Assembly: GCA_964615335.1 (NCBI GenBank)
Contig: CAZTMT010000003.1
Location: 62,001 to 126,000 of the forward strand
Direction: 5' to 3'
Source of the DNA: HR10 sp964615335
GTDB lineage: Bacteria > Acidobacteriota > Blastocatellia > HR10
Length of the DNA stretch: 64,000 nt
Positions 45,156 to 56,564 of the stretch are shown piece after piece. A program made the position numbers and the translations under genes. Position 1 is the first letter of the stretch. Each line of letters opens with the position of its first letter. The notes below the pieces were generated by a model. That model made no database searches. It was not told the DNA's origin and saw nothing but the letters and a program-made list of their open reading frames with translations.

Positions 45156-46121
45156 ATGGGGGACGGGACCATCTACATGGGCGTGGATGTGAGCGCGACG
45201 ACTGTCAAAGCCGCGCTGGTGAGTGCGGGGGGGGAGATGTATGAGATCACGCAGGAAGCGATCGAGAATGAGCCTGAGAGTATCCTTCACGGGATACAGC
45301 GCTCGGTCGAGCGGTTGCGCGATCGCGCGGGAGAACGCCAGTGGGCGATCCGCAGCGTGGGGATTGGTGTTCCGGGATTGGTGAACGCCCGGACGCAGCG
45401 CGTGGAAGCCGCGCCGAATCTGCCAGCGCTTGTGAACCTGGATGTGCACCGTGTTGTGACCGAGATGACGGGATCCCCCGCGCTCATCGAGAACGATGCG
45501 AACATGGCAGCTTATGGGGAGTTCGTCTGCGGAGTGGCGCGCGGGCGGTCCAATGTGATCTACATCGCCGTGGGGACGGGGATCGGGGCGGGGCTCATCT
45601 GCGACGGACAGCTCTATCGCGGGGCGCTCGGATTCGCCGGGGAGTTCGGGCATATGACCGTGGATCCCGATGGATTGCCCTGTAGCTGTGGGAATCGGGG
45701 CTGTTTGGAGACGCTCGCCTCCGGACCCAATATCGTCCGACGCGCGCGCGAGCGGCTCTTTCGCGATCGCAGCTCCTCGCTCTCGCGTTTGGCCGCGCCG
45801 GGCCGGGGCGAGCTGACGCCCGAGCGCATCGCGGCCGAAGCTCTCAACGGAGACGACTTCTCCCTGATGATTCTGGAGCAGACGGGGCGGTGGATCGGCC
45901 TGGCCGTCGCCAATGCCATCAATCTCCTCAATCCCGATATGGTCGTCTTGGGCGGAAGCGTGATGGTCGCTGGCGAGTTGCTTCTCAATCCGATCCTCGC
46001 CGAGGTCAAGCGCCGCTCCTTCGCTGCGGTGTCGGCTCCCTGTGAGATCGTCGCTTCGCTCCTGGGCGCTCAGGCGGGAGTCATCGGCAGCGCCATGCTC
46101 GCGCGCGATACGTTTCGGTGA
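45156..46121 (+). CDS. ROK-family sugar kinase (glucokinase-like)
   Basis: A 321-residue kinase. The N-terminal phosphate site is MGVDVSATTVKAALV; the active-site region is ALIENDANMAAYGE followed by IYIAVGTGIGAGLI. The ROK zinc motif GHMTVDPDGLPCSCGNRGCLE is intact. Glucose is the likeliest substrate. The start has GGGAGAGGG nearby. Only 13 bases separate it from lepA. Confidence 0.9.
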   Translation: MGDGTIYMGVDVSATTVKAALVSAGGEMYEITQEAIENEPESILHGIQRSVERLRDRAGERQWAIRSVGIGVPGLVNARTQRVEAAPNLPALVNLDVHRVVTEMTGSPALIENDANMAAYGEFVCGVARGRSNVIYIAVGTGIGAGLICDGQLYRGALGFAGEFGHMTVDPDGLPCSCGNRGCLETLASGPNIVRRARERLFRDRSSSLSRLAAPGRGELTPERIAAEALNGDDFSLMILEQTGRWIGLAVANAINLLNPDMVVLGGSVMVAGELLLNPILAEVKRRSFAAVSAPCEIVASLLGAQAGVIGSAMLARDTFR

Positions 46122-46134
46122 GTTCAAAAGCGCT

Positions 46135-47952
<1,818 letters not shown>

Positions 47953-47973
47953 GCGGGGCCGCCCCGCACGTCC

Positions 47974-50610
47974 TCAGGCCGGTCCGCCCTGGGATTCGTG
48001 AATTCCCCCTGCGCTTGAGCCGAGCGCGCGCTTGAGCTCGTAGAGTGTCGTGAGGGCTTCGATCGGAGTGAGCGCATCCGGATCCAGGCGCCTGAGCCGC
48101 TCTTCGATCTCCCGGAGAGAGGGGGGGATGTACTCGGGCCGGGATTCGGCGACGCGGCGCCGTGATCCCTCGGCTTCGACCGAGCGCGGGGCGAGCGCTT
48201 CGTACTGAGCGAGCAATTCCTCGGCGCGATGAACGATCGGGCGAGGGAGTCCGGCCAGGCGCGCGACGTGCACGCCATAGCTTCGGGTCGCGCGTCCGGG
48301 GGCAACGCGGTAGAGAAATCGCAGCTCCCCCTCTTCTTCCCTCACCACCAGATGCGCGTTCCTGACCCGGGGGAGAATCTGCTCCAGCTCGGTCAGCTCG
48401 TGAAAATGCGTGGCGAAGAGCGTCTTGGCGCGCAGCCGAGGGTGATTGTGGAGGTATTCGATCACGGCGCGCGCGAGAGCCAATCCATCGTAGGTGCTCG
48501 TCCCGCGCCCGATCTCATCGAAGAGAATGAGCGAGCGCGACGTCGCCTGATTCACGATCGTCGCCGTCTCAGCCATCTCGACGAAAAAGCTCGATCGGCC
48601 TCGGCTGATGTCGTCCTCCGAACCGAAGCGGTAGAAGATGCGATCGGTCAGGCCGATCTCGGCCTCCTCGGCCGGGACGAAACTCCCTATGTGCGCGAGC
48701 AGTGTGATGAGAGCGACCTGACGGAGATACGTGGATTTGCCGGCCGCATTGGGTCCGGTGAGGATGAGGATTTGCGCGTCCTCGGCCGAGAGGAAGGTAT
48801 CGTTGGGGACGAACTGCCCGCGGGGCAGGGCGCATTCGACGATCGGATGGCGGCCTCCGCGAATGCGGATTCGCGACTCTGTTGTGAGCTTGGGGCGAAC
48901 GTATCCGTTTTGCGCCGCGACTTCGGCCAGAGTCGCCAGCACATCCATCTGGCCCAGCGCGCGCGCCGTTCGCAGGATGTCTTCGCGCCGCTGGGCGATG
49001 CGCTCGCAGAGCTGGCGAAAGAGACTGGCTTCCAGCTCCCGGATGCGTTCCTCGGCGTGCGCGACAATAGCTTCGTGCTCCTTCAGCTCGGGCGTCATGA
49101 AGCGTTCGGCGCCGACCAGCGTCTGCTTGCGAATATATTCGGGAGGAACCAGATGGAGATTGGGACGGGTGACCTCGATGTAGTATCCGAAGACCTTGTT
49201 GTATCCCACCTTGAGCGAGCGGATGCCCGTGCGCGCGCGCTCGCGCGCTTCCAGCTCGGCCAGATACGTCCTCCCGTCCTTCAGAAGCGCGCGGAGTTGG
49301 TCCAGTTCTTTGGAGAATCCCGCTCGGATGACGCCTCCCTGTTCGATCGAAGCGGGAGGATCCTCAACGAGGGCATCCGCGATGAGACGCGCGACGTCAT
49401 CGAGCGGGCGCACATCCGCGAGCAGGGAGCGCAAGGGAGGCGGCTCTTCCGGAAAAAGTGCCCGCAGTGAGGGGATCGCGCTCAGGCTGCGCCCGAGCGC
49501 GACGACTTCGCGCGGCGTGGCCGATCCGCTTCGGACGCGCCCGATCAGGCGCTCCAGATCAGCCAGATGTTGCAGATGCGCTCGCAGGTCGCAGCGCAAC
49601 GCCTCGTGATCGAGAAACCACTGGACGGCCTCCTGACGTTCCACCAGAGCCGAGAGATCTCGAAGGGGATATTTCAGCCATCGCTTCAGATGGCGACTTC
49701 CCATCGGCGTGACCGTGCGATCCAGCACGCCCAGAAGCGACCCTTCGATCGTCCCAGCGCGGCTGTGGAAGATCTCCAGATGGGTCATCGTCTGCGGATC
49801 GAGCATCAGGAACGCATCCAGCGCATAAGGGCTCAGACGGTCCAACTGCTCGACCAGCCGAGGCTGTGTTCGCCGGAGATACTGCAGGACGGCTCCGGCG
49901 GCGCGCATCGCCAGCGGTTGCGTCAGGTCGCCATAGGCGGCGAGCGAAGTCGCGCCGAAATGCTCCTGCAACACACGGCGACATGTCTCCGGAGCGAACG
50001 CCTCATCCTCCAGAGGCGTGATCGCCGTCACACGGCCGAGCGTGAAGGCGGGGATCTTCTCCCCTTCTGAGGAGAGGAGGCTTTGAGGGACGACGACTTC
50101 GGCGGGACTCACGCGCGTCAGCTCCTCCCAGACCTGCGCGCGCGCCGCTTCCGTCATCGTGAACTCTCCCGTCGTGATCTCGCAGAGCGCGAGACCGGCG
50201 CGCGGCCCTTCGATCAGGAAACCGGCCAGATAATTGCTCGTTCGCTCTTCCAGAAGCGCCGGTTCGGTGAGCGTCCCCGGCGTCACGATGCGCGTGACGT
50301 CTCGATGGATGAGCCGCCGTCCGGGCGGCGTCAGTTGTTCGCAGATGGCGACCTTATACCCTTTTCGAATGAGCTTGCTCAGATGATGCGTCAGCGAGAC
50401 AACCGGGATCCCCGCCAGCGGGACGCGCAAGGTCTTCCCCATGTATTTTGTCGTCAGGACCAGCCCCAGCTCGCGCGAGAGCGTGAGGGCATCCTCGTCG
50501 AAGGCTTCGAAGAAGTCGCCCACCTGAAAGAGGACGAGCATGTCCGGGTATCGGCGCTTGATCTCCAGATACTGTCGGCGCAAAGGAGGCGTCAGGTGAG
50601 GATCCCGCAT
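47974..50610 (-). CDS. mutS: DNA mismatch repair protein MutS, copy 1
   Basis: An 878-residue MutS1-type protein. The N-terminal mismatch domain has the Phe-X-Glu motif in GDFFEAFDEDA. The ATPase domain has TGPNAAGKSTYLRQVALI, the Walker B region LILFDEIGRGTSTYDGLALA and ATHFHELTELE. ATG 50610 follows GAGAGG and gives a normal N-terminus; 39 upstream residues of the open frame are excluded. A second MutS1 homologue starts at 62899. The start overlaps the nuclease gene by 19 bases. Confidence 0.95.
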   Translation of the reverse strand: MRDPHLTPPLRRQYLEIKRRYPDMLVLFQVGDFFEAFDEDALTLSRELGLVLTTKYMGKTLRVPLAGIPVVSLTHHLSKLIRKGYKVAICEQLTPPGRRLIHRDVTRIVTPGTLTEPALLEERTSNYLAGFLIEGPRAGLALCEITTGEFTMTEAARAQVWEELTRVSPAEVVVPQSLLSSEGEKIPAFTLGRVTAITPLEDEAFAPETCRRVLQEHFGATSLAAYGDLTQPLAMRAAGAVLQYLRRTQPRLVEQLDRLSPYALDAFLMLDPQTMTHLEIFHSRAGTIEGSLLGVLDRTVTPMGSRHLKRWLKYPLRDLSALVERQEAVQWFLDHEALRCDLRAHLQHLADLERLIGRVRSGSATPREVVALGRSLSAIPSLRALFPEEPPPLRSLLADVRPLDDVARLIADALVEDPPASIEQGGVIRAGFSKELDQLRALLKDGRTYLAELEARERARTGIRSLKVGYNKVFGYYIEVTRPNLHLVPPEYIRKQTLVGAERFMTPELKEHEAIVAHAEERIRELEASLFRQLCERIAQRREDILRTARALGQMDVLATLAEVAAQNGYVRPKLTTESRIRIRGGRHPIVECALPRGQFVPNDTFLSAEDAQILILTGPNAAGKSTYLRQVALITLLAHIGSFVPAEEAEIGLTDRIFYRFGSEDDISRGRSSFFVEMAETATIVNQATSRSLILFDEIGRGTSTYDGLALARAVIEYLHNHPRLRAKTLFATHFHELTELEQILPRVRNAHLVVREEEGELRFLYRVAPGRATRSYGVHVARLAGLPRPIVHRAEELLAQYEALAPRSVEAEGSRRRVAESRPEYIPPSLREIEERLRRLDPDALTPIEALTTLYELKRALGSSAGGIHESQGGPA

Positions 50611-51281
50611 AGGACCTCTCGCACGGACGTGAGCGCGCGATGCACGCGCTCGACTTCGGAGACGCCGAGCACGACGGTGACCTCGCCGATCTCGTGGAAG
50701 GACCCCGAGAGATGCGGCTGCAGCCATTGTCGCGCGCGCCGTTCATCCCGCGCGTCGGAGATGACGAGCACGGGCTTGGAACGCTGCGTATCGTAGGCAT
50801 GTTTGAGTTTGGCCAGAGCGCTCTCGAGCTTCCCGCGCACCTGGACCTCAAAGACATGGCTCAGGCGCGGCGACAGGGGACTGTCCTTCCACACGACATC
50901 GTAATGCTGGTGCTCTCGCTCGGCATGCTTGCCCAAAAGGCGTCCGATCTCCACGAGCATCATCTGGAGATCGGCATGAGAGAGCGAGCGCCGAGGGGCT
51001 TCTCCTGCGGAGAAGTCCGGCAGCATCCTCTCGGCCTCAGCGCGTTGGCGTCCCCGCTCGGTGAGGATCCAGCGCCCCGCCCGCCGCTGCAGCTCACCCC
51101 GTTTCACCAGGCGAGAGCCCGCGCGCTGAACCAGAGATCGCCAGGATGGGGGCTCTTCCTCCAGGTGGGGGAAGTAAGCGAGAAGTCGCCCGTAGAGGGC
51201 GCGCACGCGTTCCTCTCCTCCCAGGGCCAGAAGCTCTTGCAGGATCGGCCCTTCGAGTCGAGCGCTTTCCGGCAACGCCAT
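50592..51281 (-). CDS. Mrr-like winged-helix/PD-(D/E)XK nuclease candidate
   Basis: A 229-residue protein. Residues 10-80 look like the Mrr N-terminal winged helix (LVQRAGSRLVKRGELQRRAGRWILTERGRQR). Residues 120-175 have HYDVVW, HVFEVQ and ALAKLKHAYDTQRSKPVLVIS. Asp128, Glu145 and Gln147 could be the catalytic set of a PD-(D/E)XK-type nuclease with Gln in place of Lys. Its 3' end overlaps mutS by 19 bases, so it may act in DNA repair. ATG 51281 is chosen; the frame is open to 51380. The nuclease call is tentative. Confidence 0.6.
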   Translation of the reverse strand: MALPESARLEGPILQELLALGGEERVRALYGRLLAYFPHLEEEPPSWRSLVQRAGSRLVKRGELQRRAGRWILTERGRQRAEAERMLPDFSAGEAPRRSLSHADLQMMLVEIGRLLGKHAEREHQHYDVVWKDSPLSPRLSHVFEVQVRGKLESALAKLKHAYDTQRSKPVLVISDARDERRARQWLQPHLSGSFHEIGEVTVVLGVSEVERVHRALTSVREVLCGILT

Positions 51282-51376
51282 ACGCTTTCGCCTCAGGTGG
51301 GAATGACATGTACTTATAGCACAGCCGAAGGCGTGGCTCAATTTCGCGGCTCGGGAGAGTCCAGCGCTTTTGAACC

Positions 51377-52195
51377 TCACGGGGACTTCGCGCGATCACC
51401 GGATCGTGCGGGAAGCTTCTCCGGTGAGCGCGCCATCAGGCGGACGTAGAAAAGAAGCGAAGTCAGGATGAGCCCGAGCGCGAGAGCCTGCGAAGTGGAG
51501 AGCGGACCGATCCATCCCCGCCAGTCATCGCGCCAGAACTCGATCACAAAGCGCGCGATCCCGTAAAGGAGCATGTAGGTGAGAATCACCTGGCCGGGGA
51601 AGACGCGGCGCTTTCGAAGCCAGAGCAAGAAGAGGAAGAGCCCGAAGGCAGCCGCCGCCTCATAGAGTTGCGTCGGATGAAGGCGCACCCCCACGGGGGT
51701 GCCGACGAAGCGATGAGCGACTTCGGGGAACTCGACTCCCCACCAGGCCGAGGTCGGTTTTCCCCAGCAGCATCCGGCCGAGAAGCATCCGAGCCTCCCC
51801 AGTCCCAACCCCAGGGCCGCACTGGGCGCGAACGCATCGGCCGTCTTCCACCAGGGGAGGCGATACCGGCGGGCCAGAAAGAGCGCGACCGCGAGTCCCC
51901 CGAGGAATCCGCCCAGGTAGACGCCTCCCGATCTCAAGAGGTCCAGCGAGAGAAGCAGACGTCGTTTGTCCTCATAGAGGTTCCACTCGGTGATGACCAT
52001 GAGCGCGCGCGCGCCGATAAGGCCCCCCAGCAGCGCGCCGACTCCAAAGTGGAAGAGATGCGCGCGGTCCAGCCCCTCCGCTTCTCCCAGCCGCAGAGCG
52101 ATCCAGAGACCGAGCGCGAAAGCGAGCGCCTGAAAGACTCCATATGTGTAGATCGGCAGATCCAGATAGGGGAGGCGAAAGAGTTCCGGGTGCAT
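51377..52195 (-). CDS. lgt: Prolipoprotein diacylglyceryl transferase
   Basis: A 272-residue membrane enzyme that puts diacylglycerol on the lipobox Cys of prolipoproteins. The Lgt signature appears as GLGLGRLGCFSAGCCWGKPT, with ARALMVITEW and HPTQLYEAAAAFGLF. Six to seven membrane helices are predicted. The following lipoprotein signal peptidase gene is just upstream in the same operon, which makes a complete pair for lipoprotein processing. Confidence 0.94.
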   Translation of the reverse strand: MHPELFRLPYLDLPIYTYGVFQALAFALGLWIALRLGEAEGLDRAHLFHFGVGALLGGLIGARALMVITEWNLYEDKRRLLLSLDLLRSGGVYLGGFLGGLAVALFLARRYRLPWWKTADAFAPSAALGLGLGRLGCFSAGCCWGKPTSAWWGVEFPEVAHRFVGTPVGVRLHPTQLYEAAAAFGLFLFLLWLRKRRVFPGQVILTYMLLYGIARFVIEFWRDDWRGWIGPLSTSQALALGLILTSLLFYVRLMARSPEKLPARSGDRAKSP

Positions 52196-52696
52196 TCAGG
52201 ACCCTCCGCGAGTCTCCCGCTGCGGGCGCAACTCCGGCGAGGGGCGCAGCGCATCAGCCAGAAGGAGCAAAGCCCCCAGGGTGATGACCAGGTCGGCCAG
52301 GTTGAACGTCGGCCATCGGTAACGTCCGATGAAGAGATCCAGGAAGTCCACGACAGCTCCTCGGAAGAGCCGATCCGTGAGGTTCCCCAAAACCCCTCCG
52401 AGCACCAGGGCCATCCCCCACTGGGCCAGTCGCTCCTGAGGCGGCGTGTGCAGGGCGTAGAGCGCAATGCCCAAAGCCGCGATCGCGGAGATGAGCGCGA
52501 GCAGCCAACGTCCGTCCGCTCCCACGTCGGCCAGCAGTCCCCAGGCGATCCCCGTGTTCTCGACATACGTCAGATGGAGCAGTCCGGGGATCACCGGGAG
52601 GCTCGGCTCGTGCTTCAGACCGGTCGCCAGATGTTTGGTGTATTGATCCGCCAGGTAGAGGCCGCCGCTCAGAGCGAAATAATGATGTCGCTTCAT
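52196..52696 (-). CDS. lspA: Lipoprotein signal peptidase
   Basis: A 166-residue, four-helix aspartic peptidase that removes the signal from diacylated prolipoproteins. Both catalytic aspartates are visible: GNLTDRLFRGAVVDF and FNLADLVI. The ENTGIAWG motif matches the family ENxGAAF region. ATG 52696 shares a base with the ileS stop (TGATG), so translation is coupled to ileS. Extra upstream residues of the open frame are excluded. Confidence 0.93.
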   Translation of the reverse strand: MKRHHYFALSGGLYLADQYTKHLATGLKHEPSLPVIPGLLHLTYVENTGIAWGLLADVGADGRWLLALISAIAALGIALYALHTPPQERLAQWGMALVLGGVLGNLTDRLFRGAVVDFLDLFIGRYRWPTFNLADLVITLGALLLLADALRPSPELRPQRETRGGS

Positions 52697-55503
52697 CACG
52701 GGGACGTCCCCCTCCCTTCGGTTTCTATCTCCGCCAGGACGGCCACGCAGCGCGCGCAGAGAGTTGGATAGCGAGCCTCCTGTCCGACGCTTGGGGAATA
52801 GTTCCAGCACCGCTCGCATTTCTCTCCATCCGCGCGCGAGACCGCGATGTGGAAGCTCTCATTCTCGCTCCGGTGCAGCTCAACCTGGGAGACGATGAAG
52901 ACAGCGCGAAGCTGCTCGCCGAAACTCGCCAGAAAGTCATACAGCTCGCCTCCTGCGGTGAGCGTCACCTTCGCTTCCAGGGAAGCCCCGATGAGCTTCT
53001 CAGCGCGCTTCTGCTCCAGAGCTTTCAGGACGGCATCGCGCACCTCAAACAGCCGGTGCCAGCGGGCGAGCCGTTCGGCGTCCTCGGGACGCTCCTTGAC
53101 AGAGGGGAATTCGGCCAAATGGACCGAGGGAAGCTCGCGGCTCGCCGGGCCCGGGATCTTCTCCCAGATCTCATCGGCCGTGAAGACGAGGATCGGCGCG
53201 ATCAGGCGCGTGAGAGCATCCAGGATCCGATAGAGGGCCGTTTGCGCGCTGCGTCGCCCGTGCGATTTCGGAGCGAAGGTGTAGAGCCGATCCTTCAGGA
53301 TATCGAAGTAGAGAGCCGACAACTCCGACGTGCAGAAGTTGTAGAGCGCGTGATAGGCGATATGAAACTCATACGCCTCGTAGGCCGCGCGGACCTTTCG
53401 AATGAGCTGATTCAGCTCGGCCAGGATCCAACGATCCAGCTCCTCCATCTGCTCCTCGGGGACGGCATCGCGCTCGGGATCGAAGTCGTAGAGGTTGTTC
53501 ACCAGATAGCAGGCCGTGTTGCGGATCTTCCGATAGGCTTCGATGAGGCGGTTCAGGATCTCTTCCGAGATGCGGACATCTTCGTGGTAATCGGACGAGG
53601 CGACCCACAGACGCAGGATCTCGGCTCCGCTGCGGGCGATGACCTCCTGTGGCTCGATCACGTTGCCTCGGGATTTGGACATCTTCTGCCCTTCGGCATC
53701 CACGGTCCATCCGGACGTGATGACCGTGCGGTAGGGAGGGGCTCCTTTCACTTCCAGAGCGACCAGAAGCGACGAATTGAACCAGCCGCGGAACTGATCT
53801 CCTCCTTCCAGGTAGACGTCCGCCGGCCAGGGCAGGCCGCGCCGCTCCAGAACAGCGAGGGAGCTGGTTCCCGAATCGAGCCAGACATCCAGAATATCGG
53901 TCTCCTTTCGAAATTGTGTCCCCCCGCAGTGCGGACAGCGCGTATTGGGGGGCAGGAAATATTCGGCCTCGCGCTCGTACCAGATGTCCGCCCCCTCGCG
54001 CTCGAAGATCTGGGCGACATGCTCGATGATCTGCGGATCAGCCAGAATAGCCTCGCAGCTCTGGCAGTAGAAGACGGTGATCGGGACGCCCCAGGCGCGC
54101 TGCCGCGAGATACACCAATCCGGGCGCGTGCGCAAGGCATTGCGCATCCGTTCGAGCCCCCAGCGAGGGATCCAGCGCACGTGCTCGATCGCCTCCAGGG
54201 CGCGTCGTCGCAGATCCGTCTTCTCCATGGAGATGAACCACTGAGGGGTCGCTCGAAAGATGACCGGATTATGGCAGCGCCAGCAGTGCGGATATGCGTG
54301 CACGATCTCTTCGGCAGCCAGGAGCATTCCGACGTCGCGCAGATGCTCGATGATCGGACCGTTGGCCTCGAAGACCTGCATTCCGGCGAATCGCGCGACA
54401 TCCGGCGTGAATCGCCCCTGCGCGTCCACGGGCGAGTAGATCTCCAATCCGTAGCGCTGGCCCAGAACGTAGTCCTCGTATCCATGACCGGGAGCCGTGT
54501 GCACGCAGCCGGTTCCCGCCTCCAGCGTGACATGCCCGCCCAGCATCAAAAGCGATTTGCGATCAAGGAAGGGATGACGAGCCCAGAGCCGATCCAGCCG
54601 CCATCCCTTCACGACGGCCCGAACGCGCGGATCGCGCCAGCCGAGCTTCTCGGCGACGCGCGGCAGCAGGTCCGCCGCCACGATATAGACCTCGTCCTGG
54701 ACCTGGACGGCGCTGTAGTCGAACGCCGGATTGAACGCGATCCCCAGATTCGCCGGAAGCGTCCAGGGCGTCGTCGTCCAGATGATGATGGAAACGCGCT
54801 GGCCGGCCAGCTCAGGGGCGATCTCGGCCGGATCCGAATCCAGGGGGAATTTCACGTAGATCGAAGGACTCGTATGCTCCTCGTATTCGATCTCGGCTTC
54901 GGCCAGGGCCGTCTGGCAATGGATGCACCAGTGGACCGAACGCAGGCCTTTGTAGACGCTCCCGCGCTCGATGAACTTCCCCAGAACGCGCACGATGTCC
55001 GCCTGATAGCGGGGATCCATCGTGTAGTAGGGATTCTCGAAATCGCCCAGGACGCCGAGCCGCTGGAACTCCTCCGATTGGGCGCGCATGTAGTACTCGG
55101 CGAGTCGGCGCGCCTCGCGCCGGATCTCGATCTGGGAGAGATCGGCTTTCCGGCGCCCGAGCTTCTCGTCCACCTGAATCTCAATGGGCAGACCGTGACA
55201 GTCCCAGCCCGGGATGAAGGGGCAGTAATACCCCATCATCGTGCGCGATCGGACGATCAGGTCCTTCAGGATCTTATTGAGCGCGTGCCCGATATGGATG
55301 TGCCCGTTCGCATACGGGGGGCCATCGTGCAAGATGAAAAGCGGCCTCCCAAGCCGCGCGTTCAGGATGCGCTCGTAGAGGCGCATCTCCTTCCAGCGGC
55401 GCAAACGCTCCGGCTCCGACTGGACGAGATTCGCCTTCATCGGCAGGATCTTCTTCGGGAGATTGATCGTCTGCTTCAGGTCAAGCGGTGCGCGCGTGGA
55501 CAT
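52696..55503 (-). CDS. ileS: Isoleucyl-tRNA synthetase
   Basis: A 935-residue class I synthetase that charges tRNA-Ile. The HIGH motif is GHIHIGH (67-73), KMSKS lies near residue 605 (GQKMSKSRGN), the editing domain has WTTTPWTLPANLG and VHTAPGHGYEDY, and the C-terminal zinc site is CERCW with CARC. It is of the bacterial type. The start overlaps the stop of the upstream DUF948-like gene. The order ileS-lspA is widely conserved. Confidence 0.97.
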   Translation of the reverse strand: MSTRAPLDLKQTINLPKKILPMKANLVQSEPERLRRWKEMRLYERILNARLGRPLFILHDGPPYANGHIHIGHALNKILKDLIVRSRTMMGYYCPFIPGWDCHGLPIEIQVDEKLGRRKADLSQIEIRREARRLAEYYMRAQSEEFQRLGVLGDFENPYYTMDPRYQADIVRVLGKFIERGSVYKGLRSVHWCIHCQTALAEAEIEYEEHTSPSIYVKFPLDSDPAEIAPELAGQRVSIIIWTTTPWTLPANLGIAFNPAFDYSAVQVQDEVYIVAADLLPRVAEKLGWRDPRVRAVVKGWRLDRLWARHPFLDRKSLLMLGGHVTLEAGTGCVHTAPGHGYEDYVLGQRYGLEIYSPVDAQGRFTPDVARFAGMQVFEANGPIIEHLRDVGMLLAAEEIVHAYPHCWRCHNPVIFRATPQWFISMEKTDLRRRALEAIEHVRWIPRWGLERMRNALRTRPDWCISRQRAWGVPITVFYCQSCEAILADPQIIEHVAQIFEREGADIWYEREAEYFLPPNTRCPHCGGTQFRKETDILDVWLDSGTSSLAVLERRGLPWPADVYLEGGDQFRGWFNSSLLVALEVKGAPPYRTVITSGWTVDAEGQKMSKSRGNVIEPQEVIARSGAEILRLWVASSDYHEDVRISEEILNRLIEAYRKIRNTACYLVNNLYDFDPERDAVPEEQMEELDRWILAELNQLIRKVRAAYEAYEFHIAYHALYNFCTSELSALYFDILKDRLYTFAPKSHGRRSAQTALYRILDALTRLIAPILVFTADEIWEKIPGPASRELPSVHLAEFPSVKERPEDAERLARWHRLFEVRDAVLKALEQKRAEKLIGASLEAKVTLTAGGELYDFLASFGEQLRAVFIVSQVELHRSENESFHIAVSRADGEKCERCWNYSPSVGQEARYPTLCARCVAVLAEIETEGRGTSP

Positions 55504-56033
55504 CAGATGAACAACTCCTCATCCTGATAGGCTCGATCTACAGACTTACGCCGTCCGGCGAAGAGCACACCGGCCGCTCGCCGCAGGGCTGTTGTCACAT
55601 AGCGGATCTCTCGAACAGGCTCCAGGATCTGTCGCTGAATGGTCGCCGTCGTCTCATCCACCCGTTCCGCCGTGCGCGTGACCAGATCATCGAGCTGTTC
55701 GACCTTGTTGCACAGAACGAGGACCGTATCGCGCAGAAGCCCACGGACTTCCAGGGCCTGCACGTGAACCATATCGGTCACCTCGTTGGCCGTCGTCGCA
55801 ATAGCGCGCACGACCGGGCGGATCTCTCCGACTAAGGCCGAGACCGCTCCTCGCGTCTCGGTGAGGAGGCTCTGGGCTTCCTGCAGGAGGGCATTCATGT
55901 GCGGGTTCATCTTTTGCACGTTGTCCGTCAGGAGCGCGAGCGCTCTGTCAATGCGCCGCAGAAGAAAGGTGTTGAAAGCCAGAACTGCAATCACCGCCAG
56001 GGCAATCGCCCACTCAAAGATGGCGTGGCTCAC
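55503..56033 (-). CDS. DUF948-like membrane-anchored coiled-coil protein
   Basis: A 176-residue protein with one N-terminal membrane helix (about 8-26) and then a long amphipathic helical region (LLTDNVQKMNPHMNALLQEAQSLLTETRGAVSALVGEIRP) similar to DUF948 proteins. Its function is unknown; related proteins accompany YtxH-like proteins in envelope stress. It overlaps ileS by one codon at its end and follows ytxH by 24 bases. Confidence 0.75.
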   Translation of the reverse strand: MSHAIFEWAIALAVIAVLAFNTFLLRRIDRALALLTDNVQKMNPHMNALLQEAQSLLTETRGAVSALVGEIRPVVRAIATTANEVTDMVHVQALEVRGLLRDTVLVLCNKVEQLDDLVTRTAERVDETTATIQRQILEPVREIRYVTTALRRAAGVLFAGRRKSVDRAYQDEELFI

Positions 56034-56057
56034 CGTCGGACTCTCCTTGACAGATGC

Positions 56058-56396
56058 TCATCCTTCCGCTTCGGCTTTTCGCTTCTCCTCGCGATAGGCC
56101 TGTCGTCCGGCCTCGATGGCTGCCGAGAGGCGCTCGCGACTCTCGGCCACCTTCTCCTTGGCCTCTTCCACAAGCGCGGCGGCTTTCTCGCGTCCGGTCT
56201 CGACCAGCTCCTTGGCCCGCTCGCGCGCGGTCTCATAGGTCTGGCTCGCCTTCTCCAAACCGCGCCGCGTCTTCTCGGCGATGTCCTCTCGCAGCTCCCG
56301 ACCCGATTTCGGAGCGAAGAGAAGGGCGACGACCGCCCCCAGGCCGAATCCGATGAGGAAGTACGTCAGTCGGCTCGCTCCATTATTTTCGGCCAT
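56058..56396 (-). CDS. YtxH domain protein
   Basis: A 112-residue protein with the YtxH signature FLIGFGLGAVVALLFAPKSGRELREDIAEKT near the N-terminus, where one glycine-rich helix spans the membrane, and an Ala/Glu/Arg-rich coiled coil behind it. These proteins appear in general stress regulons. It heads the long minus-strand operon that continues through ileS, lspA, lgt and mutS. Confidence 0.88.
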   Translation of the reverse strand: MAENNGASRLTYFLIGFGLGAVVALLFAPKSGRELREDIAEKTRRGLEKASQTYETARERAKELVETGREKAAALVEEAKEKVAESRERLSAAIEAGRQAYREEKRKAEAEG

Positions 56397-56431
56397 AATG
56401 CCCTCCTTCTGTGTTTTGTGTTTCCTCGTTC

Positions 56432-56461
56432 AGTTTACATGGGCGGGGGGAAATCCGTCAA
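56432..56461 (-). promoter_or_regulatory. Sigma-70 promoter of the ytxH-ileS-lspA-lgt-mutS operon
   Basis: On the minus strand TTGACG (56456-56461) and TAAACT (56432-56437) are 18 bases apart. The start near 56425 gives a leader with AGAAGGAGGG before the ATG at 56396. Confidence 0.6.
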
Positions 56462-56564
56462 TGAGAGGAGGGTCACACCGCGTATGGCGAGGCCGCTTTG
56501 TGTTGCCCATGGAGCTCGCGTGGAGGCCAAGACGCTCGCACGTCTTGATCCGCTCCGAAAAAGC

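Noticed and set aside
52849..55527. Plus-strand open frame of 892 residues
   Set aside because: Antisense shadow of ileS, which has all synthetase motifs.
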